Origin: an uncultured Microbacterium sp.
Lineage (GTDB): Bacteria > Actinomycetota > Actinomycetes > Actinomycetales > Microbacteriaceae
Direction: 5' to 3'
DNA: 59,038 nucleotides
Assembly: GCA_913774845.1 (NCBI GenBank)
Contig: CAJYJO010000039.1
Coordinates: 1 to 59,038 of the forward strand
In this document: piece after piece, positions 27,433 to 35,076 of the stretch
Layout of the letters: the number at the start of each line of letters is the position of its first letter
How positions within the stretch are numbered: the stretch's first letter is position 1
The notes under the pieces: generated by a model
Told to the model about the DNA's origin: nothing
Databases searched by the model: none
Seen by the model: only the letters and a program-made list of their open reading frames with translations
Made by a program: the position numbers and the translations under genes

Positions 27433-27468
27433 GCGGTGCCCCGGGGTCTCACGGCCCCGGGGCACCGC
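27433..27468 (+). terminator. Strong hairpin after the GH39-like gene
   Basis: 14-bp perfect arms GCGGTGCCCCGGGG / CCCCGGGGCACCGC with an 8-nt loop, 14 nt after the stop codon. Confidence 0.75.
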
Positions 27469-27649
27469 CGTGTCCAGGCCGGCCTCCGCGCCTGCGGGGG
27501 CTGACGGGATGACCTCACCGGCGGCGGTGTTCACCGGGGCGCGAGCAGCGGTGAGAGGATAACGCGAGACCGACGACGCGGTGCACCTGCATCGTCGAGG
27601 GCCGTGCCGGGCGGGCGGGGCCGTCGTCGGCGAGGAACGGGGGACGACG

Positions 27650-28651
27650 ATGGCGACCATCGGCGACGTAGCCAAGGCCGCGGGGGTGTCCCGCAGCACC
27701 GTGTCATATGCGCTGTCGGGCAACCGTCCCATCTCGCGCGAGACCCGCGAGCGCATCGACGCCGCCATCGCCGAGCTGGGGTTCACGATCAACGCCGGGG
27801 CGCGAGCGCTCGCGACGTCGCAGACCATGGTCCTGGGGCTGCTGCTGCAGTTCCACGAGGACGAGTTCCCGCCGGCGATGCTGCAGTACATCCTCGCCGT
27901 CTCCGAGGCCGCGCGAGAGCTCGGCTACGACATCCTCATGGTCACCGACGGCGATGGTCCGGCTGCGATCCGGCGCATCACCTCGTCGAACATGGTCGAC
28001 GGCGTGGTCCTGCTCGACGTCGCGCACGAAGACCCGCGCCTCGATGCCCTGCGCGCGGCGCGGCAGCCGGGCGCCCTCGTCGGGCTCCCGCGCGACACCG
28101 AGGGCGTCGACGTCTTCGACCTCGACTTCGAGGCGACGGCGCGGCTGCTCGTCGACCACCTGCACGGTCTGGGGCACCACGAGATCATGCTCGTCTCTCC
28201 GCCCCGGCACGTGTTCGAGCGCGGGGGCGCCTACGCCTGGCGCTTCCGCGACGCCGCCGTCGAACGAGCAGAGGGGCACGGCATCCGCGTCCACCAGCAC
28301 TACGGCGAATCGCAGCTCCCCGCGATCCGACGGAACCTCAACGGCATCCTGGATTCCCATCCCGCCGCGACGGGGCTCATCGTCCACAACGATGCCTCGA
28401 TCGCGGCCCTGCCGGGGGTGCTGCGGGAGCGGGGGACCATGGTTCCCCGCGACCTGTCGGTGGTGAGCCTGTACTCGCGCGACTTCGGACGCACGTTCCA
28501 CCTCCCGTACACCGCGGTCGAGACGTCACCCGACGGTCTCGGTCGTGAGGCCGTGCAGCATCTGGTCCGCCGCATCGCCGACCCCGACTACGCCCCGCCG
28601 GTCGTCGGGCTCATCGCGCCGGAACTGACCGACCGCGGCAGCACCGCCTGA
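27650..28651 (+). CDS. LacI-family regulator (paralogue A, likely class 2 operator binder)
   Basis: 333 aa from ATG 27650 (MATIGDVAKAAGVSRSTVSY); the upstream GTG-type extension at 27581 is not family-like. N-terminal HTH and hinge (about 1-58), then an effector domain (MVLGLLLQFHEDEFPPAMLQ through LSVVSLYSRDFGRTF). It is a close paralogue of the regulator at 33881-34903: both share the recognition segment VSRST-x-SYALSG and motifs such as GVDVFDLDF and VERGGAY-like. No class 2 operator was seen before its own start. It probably controls the GH39-like and GH63-like genes and the neighbouring minus-strand operon; which paralogue does what is unknown. Confidence 0.87.
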   Translation: MATIGDVAKAAGVSRSTVSYALSGNRPISRETRERIDAAIAELGFTINAGARALATSQTMVLGLLLQFHEDEFPPAMLQYILAVSEAARELGYDILMVTDGDGPAAIRRITSSNMVDGVVLLDVAHEDPRLDALRAARQPGALVGLPRDTEGVDVFDLDFEATARLLVDHLHGLGHHEIMLVSPPRHVFERGGAYAWRFRDAAVERAEGHGIRVHQHYGESQLPAIRRNLNGILDSHPAATGLIVHNDASIAALPGVLRERGTMVPRDLSVVSLYSRDFGRTFHLPYTAVETSPDGLGREAVQHLVRRIADPDYAPPVVGLIAPELTDRGSTA

Positions 28652-28653
28652 GA

Positions 28654-28695
28654 CACCTCGAACGACCGGAAGCCCGCGGTCGCCTCGTCGAGGTG
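28654..28695. terminator. Possible bidirectional hairpin between LacI and GH127 genes
   Basis: Arms CACCTCG / CGAGGTG enclose a second stem CGACCG / CGGTCG with small mismatches. It sits between the convergent LacI and GH127 gene ends. Confidence 0.45.
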
Positions 28696-28772
28696 AGGGA
28701 CCACGGGCTCCCGATGCCGCGGCGTGCGCGGCTCGTCTCCGCTCGACGGGGGATCGAGGCGGAGCGGGCGCC

Positions 28773-30725
28773 CTAGGGGCGCTCCTGTCCTCCGGTGGGG
28801 GTGTCGGAGAGCAGGGGCACGAAGACGCGCATCTGCGACGGTCCGCGCTCGGCCCAGCGGTGGTACGGCACGAACGTCACATCGATGCTCGTCATGGGGC
28901 GCTCTGTCGGGATGCCGGACCCGTACGGCAGCACGGAGGACGTGGCCGGCGCCTCGACCACGACCGCTCGGGCCCGCGCGCCGTCGGCGAACGCCCGCGG
29001 AACGAGCGGGAGCAGCCGAAGGTCATCCAGGGCGACGCCGTCGGGCAGGTCGAGCGACTCGGCACACAGCACCAGCGGCCCGCGCTCGATCGCGGCGGAA
29101 CCGCGGACGGCGTCGATGCGCGCGTCGGGGAACGTCAGTCGCGGCTCGTGCGGCAGGGTCAGGGCCACCACGTCGCCGGGCGCGGCAGACGCCAGGTCGT
29201 ACCAACCCGGGGCGACCGTCCGATCGGGGGCGCCCGCGACCGCGACGGTCGCACCGTCCGCCCACGCGGGGATGCGCAGTCGGAGGCGGGAGGCAGCCGC
29301 GGGGACCTCGTCGATCGTGATCGTCAGGCTCCCGGCATCCGGGTAGTCCGACGCGACCCGCAGACGCCAGCCGTCGGTCGCCACCTCGCCGGCCGCGTAC
29401 TGCAGCAGGATCAGTCCCTCGTCGTCGACGGCGGCCAGGTACGACGCGAGCGAGGCGAGGGTGCGGGCGACGTTCGTCGGGCAGCACGACACCTCGAACC
29501 ACGGGGCGCGCACCCCGCCCTCGGCGCGCGTGTTGACGCCGTCGTCGGCGGGTGCCCCCGCCTCCCGCTGGTGGAGGGGGTTGGCGTAGAAGAAGGCGCG
29601 GCCGTCGGCGCTCGGCGAGGTGGCCACCACGTTGAAGAGGGTCCGCTCGATGACGTCGGGATATCGCACGTCGCCGGTCGCGAGGAACAGGCGCCACGCG
29701 AACATGATCGACGCCACGCCCGCGCACGTCTCGCAGTAGGCGCGGTCGGCGGGCAGCTCCCAGTCCTCCCCGAACCCTTCGTCCTGATGCCGCGAACCCA
29801 TCCCGCCGGTGAGGTAGGTCCGGCGGGCGAGGGTGTTCTCCCACTGCCGTTCCAGGACGGCCAGGAGCGCGTCGTCGCCGGAGTCGACGGCGACGTCGAC
29901 CGCCCCCGCCGACAGGTACAGCGCCCGGACGGCGTGACCGCGCAGGGCGGCGGCGTCGCGCACCGGGACGTCGTCCTGGAAGTACTCCGGCGACAGCAGC
30001 GGCGGCACGGGCAGGGTGCCGTGCCCGCGGCGATTGAGGAACAGGTCGGCCTGCTCCCGGTAGCGACGCTCGCCGAAAGCGCGCCCCGCTTCGGCGAGCG
30101 CCACCTCGATCTCGGCGTGGCCGCAGACGCCCTCGCGCCCGCCCGCGCCGAATTCCCGGCAGACGTGGTCGGCAGCGCGACGCGCCACCTCGACGAGGCG
30201 GTCGTCGGGGTGCCCCGTGCGCGCTCGCGCGACCGCCGCCTGCAGGAGGTGTCCCATGTTGTACAGCTCGTGCCCCATCGACAGGTCGGTGTACCGGGGG
30301 GCCTGACCGGCGTGTCCGAAGGCGGTGCCCAGGTAGCCGTCGTCGTCCTGGGCGCGGGCGACGCGGTCGACCAGCTCCGCGAAGGAGCGCTCGAGAGCCT
30401 CGTCGGGCGAGCGGCCGAGCTCCCACGCCATCCCCTCGAGGAGCTTGTACACCTCGGAGTCGGAGAAGACCCACCCCGTGCGAGCGTCCAGAGGCGCGCC
30501 CTCGGCCACCCGATCGAAGTTGTCCAGCCAGCCCAACCGCTCCATCCACGCGCGGCAGTGCGCGAAGGTGGCGGAGGCGTTCACCCGCTGCCGGCGGCCC
30601 CAGAAGCCCTCGGGGTCCAGGTGCACCGCGCCCACCCCGACCCCGCGTGCACGAGCAGAGGAGGGAGAGACGGGGACGGCCTCGAGGCGCGCCCCGGCAG
30701 AGGTCAGGGGGTGTTCGAGAACCAC
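28773..30725 (-). CDS. Intracellular GH127 beta-L-arabinofuranosidase (HypBA1-like)
   Basis: 650 aa, near the ~658 aa of HypBA1 from Bifidobacterium longum. No signal peptide, so cytoplasmic. The alpha/alpha barrel carries E332-T-C334 (in AYCETCAG) and C414-C415 (in SCCPTN), matching the zinc ligands and Cys nucleophile of HypBA1 (E338, C340, C417, C418). It should release L-arabinose from beta-1,2-linked arabinobiose-type products. Start is GTG 30725, with AAGGA 8 nt upstream and 3 bases from the permease stop. It is the last gene of the LacI-SBP-permease-permease-GH127 operon, so the transporter likely imports its substrate. Confidence 0.9.
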   Translation of the reverse strand: MVLEHPLTSAGARLEAVPVSPSSARARGVGVGAVHLDPEGFWGRRQRVNASATFAHCRAWMERLGWLDNFDRVAEGAPLDARTGWVFSDSEVYKLLEGMAWELGRSPDEALERSFAELVDRVARAQDDDGYLGTAFGHAGQAPRYTDLSMGHELYNMGHLLQAAVARARTGHPDDRLVEVARRAADHVCREFGAGGREGVCGHAEIEVALAEAGRAFGERRYREQADLFLNRRGHGTLPVPPLLSPEYFQDDVPVRDAAALRGHAVRALYLSAGAVDVAVDSGDDALLAVLERQWENTLARRTYLTGGMGSRHQDEGFGEDWELPADRAYCETCAGVASIMFAWRLFLATGDVRYPDVIERTLFNVVATSPSADGRAFFYANPLHQREAGAPADDGVNTRAEGGVRAPWFEVSCCPTNVARTLASLASYLAAVDDEGLILLQYAAGEVATDGWRLRVASDYPDAGSLTITIDEVPAAASRLRLRIPAWADGATVAVAGAPDRTVAPGWYDLASAAPGDVVALTLPHEPRLTFPDARIDAVRGSAAIERGPLVLCAESLDLPDGVALDDLRLLPLVPRAFADGARARAVVVEAPATSSVLPYGSGIPTERPMTSIDVTFVPYHRWAERGPSQMRVFVPLLSDTPTGGQERP

Positions 30726-30728
30726 GGG

Positions 30729-31547
30729 TCAGTCCTTCACGGCGCCGGCGGTCACTCCGGCGGCGACGTAGCGCTGCGCGACGACCAGCAGGATCGCGGC
30801 GGGGATGGATGCCACGGCAGCGGTCGCCATGATGGCGTTCCACTGCGTGGTGTTGTTGCCGATGTAGGCGTAGATGCCGAGCGTGATGGGCTTGAGCGCC
30901 GAGTTCCGGGCCAGGGTCGAGGCGAAGATGAAGTCGGACCAGGCCCACAGGAACGCGAACAGCGCGACGGTCAGCACGGAGTTGCGGCTGAGGGGCAGGA
31001 CGACCGAGACGAAGGTGCGCCACGCGCCGGCCCCGTCGATGCGCGCGGCCTGCAGGAGCTCTCGGGGCAGCCCCGACATGAACGCGGTGAACAGGAGCAC
31101 GCCGAAGGGCACCGCCACGGTCGAGTCGGCGAGGATCAGGCCCGGGACGCTGTTGAGCAGTCCCGCTCGCGCGTAGATCGCGTAGAAGCCCATGGCCATG
31201 ACGACCGCGGGGATCATCTGGGCCACCAGGAGGACGAAGGTGAGCGTGCGGCCGCCGCGCAGGTTGAGCAGCGCGATCGCGTAGGCCGCGGGCGCGGCGA
31301 TCACGATCGTGACCAGCACGCACCCGAGTCCGATGACCAGGCTCGTGCCGAGGTTGGGCAGCTGCTGGCTGAGCACGGCGGTGTAGCCCTCGACGGTGGG
31401 GTCGACGGGGACCACGTGCGGGGGGCTGAGTCGGAGGTCGCTCGTCTTGGTGAAGGACACGTTCAGCATCCAGTAGACGGGGAAGAGCATGAGGGCGGTG
31501 AAGACGAGGCCGAGCCCGGTCTTCCCCCACGTCCGACGGGCGATCAT
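30729..31547 (-). CDS. Carbohydrate ABC transporter permease (MalG-type)
   Basis: 272 aa, six membrane helices. It carries the EAA-like loop LQAARIDGAGAWRTFVSVVLP that contacts the ATPase, and a C-terminal RYVAAGVTAGAVKD typical of MalG-type permeases. It overlaps the preceding permease by 4 nt (ATGA at 31544-31547), and its stop is 3 nt from the GH127 start. No ATPase gene is in the operon; a shared MsmK/MsiK-type ATPase from elsewhere is expected in actinobacteria. Confidence 0.88.
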   Translation of the reverse strand: MIARRTWGKTGLGLVFTALMLFPVYWMLNVSFTKTSDLRLSPPHVVPVDPTVEGYTAVLSQQLPNLGTSLVIGLGCVLVTIVIAAPAAYAIALLNLRGGRTLTFVLLVAQMIPAVVMAMGFYAIYARAGLLNSVPGLILADSTVAVPFGVLLFTAFMSGLPRELLQAARIDGAGAWRTFVSVVLPLSRNSVLTVALFAFLWAWSDFIFASTLARNSALKPITLGIYAYIGNNTTQWNAIMATAAVASIPAAILLVVAQRYVAAGVTAGAVKD

Positions 31548-32515
31548 GAGTTCTCCTGGCGTCGCTGGGCCCGCAGGTACACGAACCCGAAGATGAGGGC
31601 GATGACGATGAGGATGTTGCCGACGGCGGCGGCGGGCGACAGGTCGGGCTGGCCGGTGCCGAACGCTTCGCGGTACGACCAGATGGCCAGGGTCGTGGTC
31701 GTGTCGGCGGGGCCTCCGCGCGTCATGATCCAGATGATGTCGACGACCTTGAGCGTGTAGACGAGCCCCAGCAGGAGGGTGATGGCCGAGACGGGGCGCA
31801 GCAGCGGGACGGTGATGCTCCAGAACTGGCGCCAGGGACCGGCGCCGTCCAGCGACGCCGCCTCGTACAGCTCGGTGGGGATGTTCTGCAGCCCCGAGTA
31901 GAGGATGACGAGGTTGAACGGGATGCCGAGCCAGATGTTCGCGATGACCACGGCGATCATCGCGGTGTCGGGCGAGGTGAGCCAGTTGATCTGACCGATG
32001 CCGAACGCCTCGAGGAAGGAGTTGATGATGCCGTTGTCGCTGTTCAGCATCCACGACCACGTGGAGCCGGAGACGATCAGCGGCAGCAGCCACGGGACGA
32101 GGAAGAGTCCGCGGAGGACGCCGTTGAGGGGGAAGTGGGACCGGAAGAAGACGGCGAGGCCGAGTCCGATCGTGTACTGGAACACGAGGGACACCGCCAC
32201 GAACACGGCGGTGTTCGTGAGGGCGGGACCGAAGGTGGGGGAGGAGATCACCGCCAGGTAGTTGTCGAGGCCGACGAAGGCGGCGTCGCCCTGGACGAAC
32301 GCGCGGACGGTGTAGTCGTGGATGCTCAGGTCGATGCTGCGCACCAGCGGCCACAGGTAGAACACCGCGAGGTAGACCACGAGGGGGGCGGCGAAGGCCG
32401 CCGCGACCCAGGGCGATCCGTTGCGGCGTGCGCGGCGGTGGCGTGCTCGCGGCACGGTGACCGCGACGGTGTCGTCGGTGGTGCCGGGGCGTTCGCGCAG
32501 GACCGGGAAGGACAT
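31544..32515 (-). CDS. Carbohydrate ABC transporter permease (MalF-type)
   Basis: 323 aa. Cytoplasmic basic N-terminus (RARHRRARR), then about six helices and the conserved ELYEAASLDGAGPWRQFWSITVP loop. It pairs with the downstream MalG-type permease. ATG 32515 follows a modest AAAGAAG site. A strong hairpin separates it from the binding-protein gene, which probably lowers its expression. Confidence 0.87.
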   Translation of the reverse strand: MSFPVLRERPGTTDDTVAVTVPRARHRRARRNGSPWVAAAFAAPLVVYLAVFYLWPLVRSIDLSIHDYTVRAFVQGDAAFVGLDNYLAVISSPTFGPALTNTAVFVAVSLVFQYTIGLGLAVFFRSHFPLNGVLRGLFLVPWLLPLIVSGSTWSWMLNSDNGIINSFLEAFGIGQINWLTSPDTAMIAVVIANIWLGIPFNLVILYSGLQNIPTELYEAASLDGAGPWRQFWSITVPLLRPVSAITLLLGLVYTLKVVDIIWIMTRGGPADTTTTLAIWSYREAFGTGQPDLSPAAAVGNILIVIALIFGFVYLRAQRRQENS

Positions 32516-32533
32516 GGCTGCTTCTTTCGGAGG

Positions 32534-32569
32534 GGCATCCGGGGGAACGCGAGGGTTCCCCCGGATGCC
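32534..32569 (-). terminator. Intercistronic hairpin between binding protein and permease genes
   Basis: 15-bp perfect arms GGCATCCGGGGGAAC / GTTCCCCCGGATGCC with a 6-nt loop. Both arms contain the GGATGCC/GGCATCC word. It probably sets the ratio of binding protein to permease. Confidence 0.72.
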
Positions 32570-32580
32570 GGTGGATGCCG

Positions 32581-33834
32581 TTACTTGCCGGTGGCCGCTG
32601 CCGCCGCGGTCTGTGCGGCGTCGAGGGCCTGCTGGGGCGTCTGCGTCCCGGAGAGCACGTTCTGCACGGCGGTCCACAGCTGCTCGGAGATCAGCGGGTA
32701 ATCCGTGCCGAGATTGTCGCTGGTACGGCCCTTCGCGGCCCGCACGGCCGAGACCCAGGTCTCGAGATCGGGGTGCTCGGCCAGCAGCTCGGTCTGACCT
32801 TCCTCCGTCGGCGGGATGTAGTAGGCGAAGGTGTTGGCGGTGTCGACGAAGCCCGCGGGGGTGGTCATGCAGTCGATGATCTTGCGGGTGGTGTCGTAGC
32901 GGGCGGTGTCCTTCTGGACGGGAGCCACGATGAACTCGCCGCCCGTGGGAGCGGGGGCGGGGCCGCCGGCCTTCGCGGGCAGCTCGATCACGCCGGCCGT
33001 GAAGCCGGCCTTCGCGGCGCTGTTCACCTGCCAGGTGCCGTTCTCGGCGAAGGCGAAGTCGCCCGTGAGGAACTCCTCCCACACGGTGTTCTGCGAGTTC
33101 GTGATGACGGAGTTCGGGGCGTAGCCCTTGTCCAGCCAGTCCTTCCAGAGGGTCACGGCCTCCACGGCTTCCGGCGACGACAGGTCGCTCAGATCGGCGC
33201 CGGCGCCCCAGAACCAGGGCAGGAACTGGAAGGAGCCCTCCTCGGTGTTGATCCCTGAGAAAGTGATGCCCTTCTTGCCGGTGGCGGCCACCTTGGCGAG
33301 GGCGGCGTTCAGCGAGTCCCAGTCGGTGACGGAGGCGGGGTCGACGCCGGCCGCCTTCAGGACGTCGGCGTTGTAGTACAGCGCCAGGGTGTTGGCGCCG
33401 ATCGGGATGCCGTAGGTCTTGCCGTCGAGCACGCCGGCGGCGAGCAGGTTCTGGTCGATGCTCGAGGTGTCGAGTCCGAGGTCGTCGGTGGTGGAGAGTA
33501 TCCCCGTGTCGGCCAGGGTCGAGACCGCGGGGTTGTCGATCAGGATGATGTCGGGCGAGGTGCCGTCCTGAGCCGAGAGCAGGGCCTGGTTGGTCAGCGC
33601 GGTGGTGTCGTAGGCGGTGCGCTGGATCGTCACCCCGGCCTCGGTTCCGCAGTCCTGCACGCGCTTCGCCCAGTCGGAGCCCTCGGCGTGCTGCGGGTAC
33701 GGGTCCCACCAGGTGTAGGTCCCGCTCGCGGCGTCTCCGGTGCCGGCGGTACCGCCGGAGCAGCCCGCCAGCGCGCCGACGGCGACGGTGGCCGTGGCGA
33801 GCGCCGCGGTCAGACGCAGGGCTTTCGTGTTCAT
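32581..33834 (-). CDS. Carbohydrate ABC transporter substrate-binding lipoprotein
   Basis: 417 aa, extracellular solute-binding protein family 1. Lipoprotein signal MNTKALRLTAALATATVAVG then LAGC (lipid-bearing Cys about residue 25). TSPDIILIDNPAVSTLADTG, YNADVLKAAGVDP and FAFAENGTWQVNSAAKAG are typical of MalE/UgpB-like oligosaccharide binders. It is encoded just after the LacI gene and before its permeases. The ligand is likely an arabino-oligosaccharide or beta-arabinoside, given the operon's GH127. Confidence 0.87.
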   Translation of the reverse strand: MNTKALRLTAALATATVAVGALAGCSGGTAGTGDAASGTYTWWDPYPQHAEGSDWAKRVQDCGTEAGVTIQRTAYDTTALTNQALLSAQDGTSPDIILIDNPAVSTLADTGILSTTDDLGLDTSSIDQNLLAAGVLDGKTYGIPIGANTLALYYNADVLKAAGVDPASVTDWDSLNAALAKVAATGKKGITFSGINTEEGSFQFLPWFWGAGADLSDLSSPEAVEAVTLWKDWLDKGYAPNSVITNSQNTVWEEFLTGDFAFAENGTWQVNSAAKAGFTAGVIELPAKAGGPAPAPTGGEFIVAPVQKDTARYDTTRKIIDCMTTPAGFVDTANTFAYYIPPTEEGQTELLAEHPDLETWVSAVRAAKGRTSDNLGTDYPLISEQLWTAVQNVLSGTQTPQQALDAAQTAAAAATGK

Positions 33835-33880
33835 TGTTCCTCCTCGAACGGGCTCGGGTGAGAGCTGTGTGGGGTGCCGG

Positions 33881-34903
33881 TCAGCGGCGGGGTGGGGGCG
33901 CGGCGATGCTGCCGCGATCGTCGATCAGGGGCGCGATCAGGTCGACGACGGGGGAGTGCGCGGGCGCTTCGGAGCGCAGACGCGAGACGAGGCGTTCCAC
34001 GGCGCGCCGACCGAGGAGGTCGGCGGCGCTGTCGATCGCGCTGAAGGGGAGGGAGAACGTGCGGGCGAACTCGTCGGAGTAGCGGCCGATCACCGAGATG
34101 TCGGTCGGCGACGACAGTCCGCGCGAAGCCAGCACCGACGGCAGGGCCGCCGCCGCGGCTTCGTTGTTGAGCAGCAGACCGGTGGCGTCGGGGTGCGCGT
34201 CGAGCACGGCATTCAGATCCCGGCCGATGTCGGGCTGGTGCGACGATCCGAACACGTGGTGCAGACGGATGCCGCGCTCCTCGGCGCGGGCGCGAGCGGC
34301 ATCCGCGAGTCTCCACACGTAGGCGCCCCCGCGCTCGACGACGTGTTCGGGTTGGGACACGAGGATCATCTCGCGGTGGCCCGTCTCGTGCAGGCGATCG
34401 ACCATGAGACGACCGGCGGCGTCGAAGTCGAGATCGAAGACGTCGACCCCGCTGGGGTCGGCGGGGAGCCCCACGAGCGCGGCCGGCTGGGGGATCGAGC
34501 GGAGGGCGGAGAGGCGCTCGTCGGACTCGGAGACGTTGAGGAGGACGAAGCCGTCGACCATGCGGGACGACGCGATGCGCGTGAGGGCACCCACGCCGTC
34601 GCTCTCGGTGACCAGGAGGGTGTCGAAGCCCAGCTCTCGGGCGCGGTTGGTGATGCCGAGGATGTACTGGAGCATCGCGGGAGCGAATTCGTCGTCGAAG
34701 AACTGCCCGAGCACGGCGATCACGTCGGTGCGCGAGGTCGCGAGCGCTCGGGCGCCGGCGTTGGGGATGTATCCCAGCTCGCGCACGGCGCGCTCGACGT
34801 TCTGGCGGACGGCGGGCGAGATGGTGCGCTTGCCCGACAGCGCGTAGGAGGCGGTGCTGCGGGAGACCCCGGCCGCTCGCGCCACGTCGCCGATGTTGAC
34901 CAT
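33881..34903 (-). CDS. LacI-family regulator (paralogue B, likely class 2 operator binder)
   Basis: 340 aa from ATG 34903 (MVNIGDVARAAGVSRSTASY), with GGAAGGAAGG upstream; the longer frame to 35026 runs into the operators. HTH residues about 4-25, effector domain from about 60. It shares the recognition helix of paralogue A (27650-28651). It is divergent from the GH63-like gene, and the shared intergenic region carries tandem class 2 operators, so it probably represses both directions. It leads the operon with the SBP, permeases and GH127. Confidence 0.88.
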   Translation of the reverse strand: MVNIGDVARAAGVSRSTASYALSGKRTISPAVRQNVERAVRELGYIPNAGARALATSRTDVIAVLGQFFDDEFAPAMLQYILGITNRARELGFDTLLVTESDGVGALTRIASSRMVDGFVLLNVSESDERLSALRSIPQPAALVGLPADPSGVDVFDLDFDAAGRLMVDRLHETGHREMILVSQPEHVVERGGAYVWRLADAARARAEERGIRLHHVFGSSHQPDIGRDLNAVLDAHPDATGLLLNNEAAAAALPSVLASRGLSSPTDISVIGRYSDEFARTFSLPFSAIDSAADLLGRRAVERLVSRLRSEAPAHSPVVDLIAPLIDDRGSIAAPPPRR

Positions 34904-34982
34904 CGCCGTCCTTCCTTCCGCCGAGCTCCTGTGCTCGGTGGATCCGATCGCGCGGGGGGAGTCTGCTCGACTCTCTCCGCAT

Positions 34983-35027
34983 CGGTTCGTCGAACCGCTT
35001 CGATTCGAACCGGTTCGAAAGTACAAT
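34983..35027 (+). promoter_or_regulatory. Tandem class 2 operators and promoter for the GH63-like gene
   Basis: CGGTTCGTCGAACCG (34983-34997, odd palindrome) overlaps TCGAACCGCTTCGA (34990-35003). This abuts the perfect 16-nt palindrome TTCGAACCGGTTCGAA (35004-35019). A near-consensus -10, TACAAT, lies at 35022-35027. With two adjacent dyads between divergent genes, cooperative binding is plausible and both the LacI operon and the GH63-like gene could be controlled here. Confidence 0.8.
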
Positions 35028-35076
35028 GGGAGCTCACCAAGCGCAACACCCGATCCCGACGAACCGGAGGTCCTCG

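Noticed and set aside
23124-27518. Long minus-strand ORF opposite the GH39-like gene
   Set aside because: Shadow frame with Arg/Val/Asp-rich composition; no start context or motif.
35026-35076. Earlier ATG for the GH63-like gene
   Set aside because: It overlaps the TACAAT -10; ATG 35077 has CCGGAGG at proper spacing.
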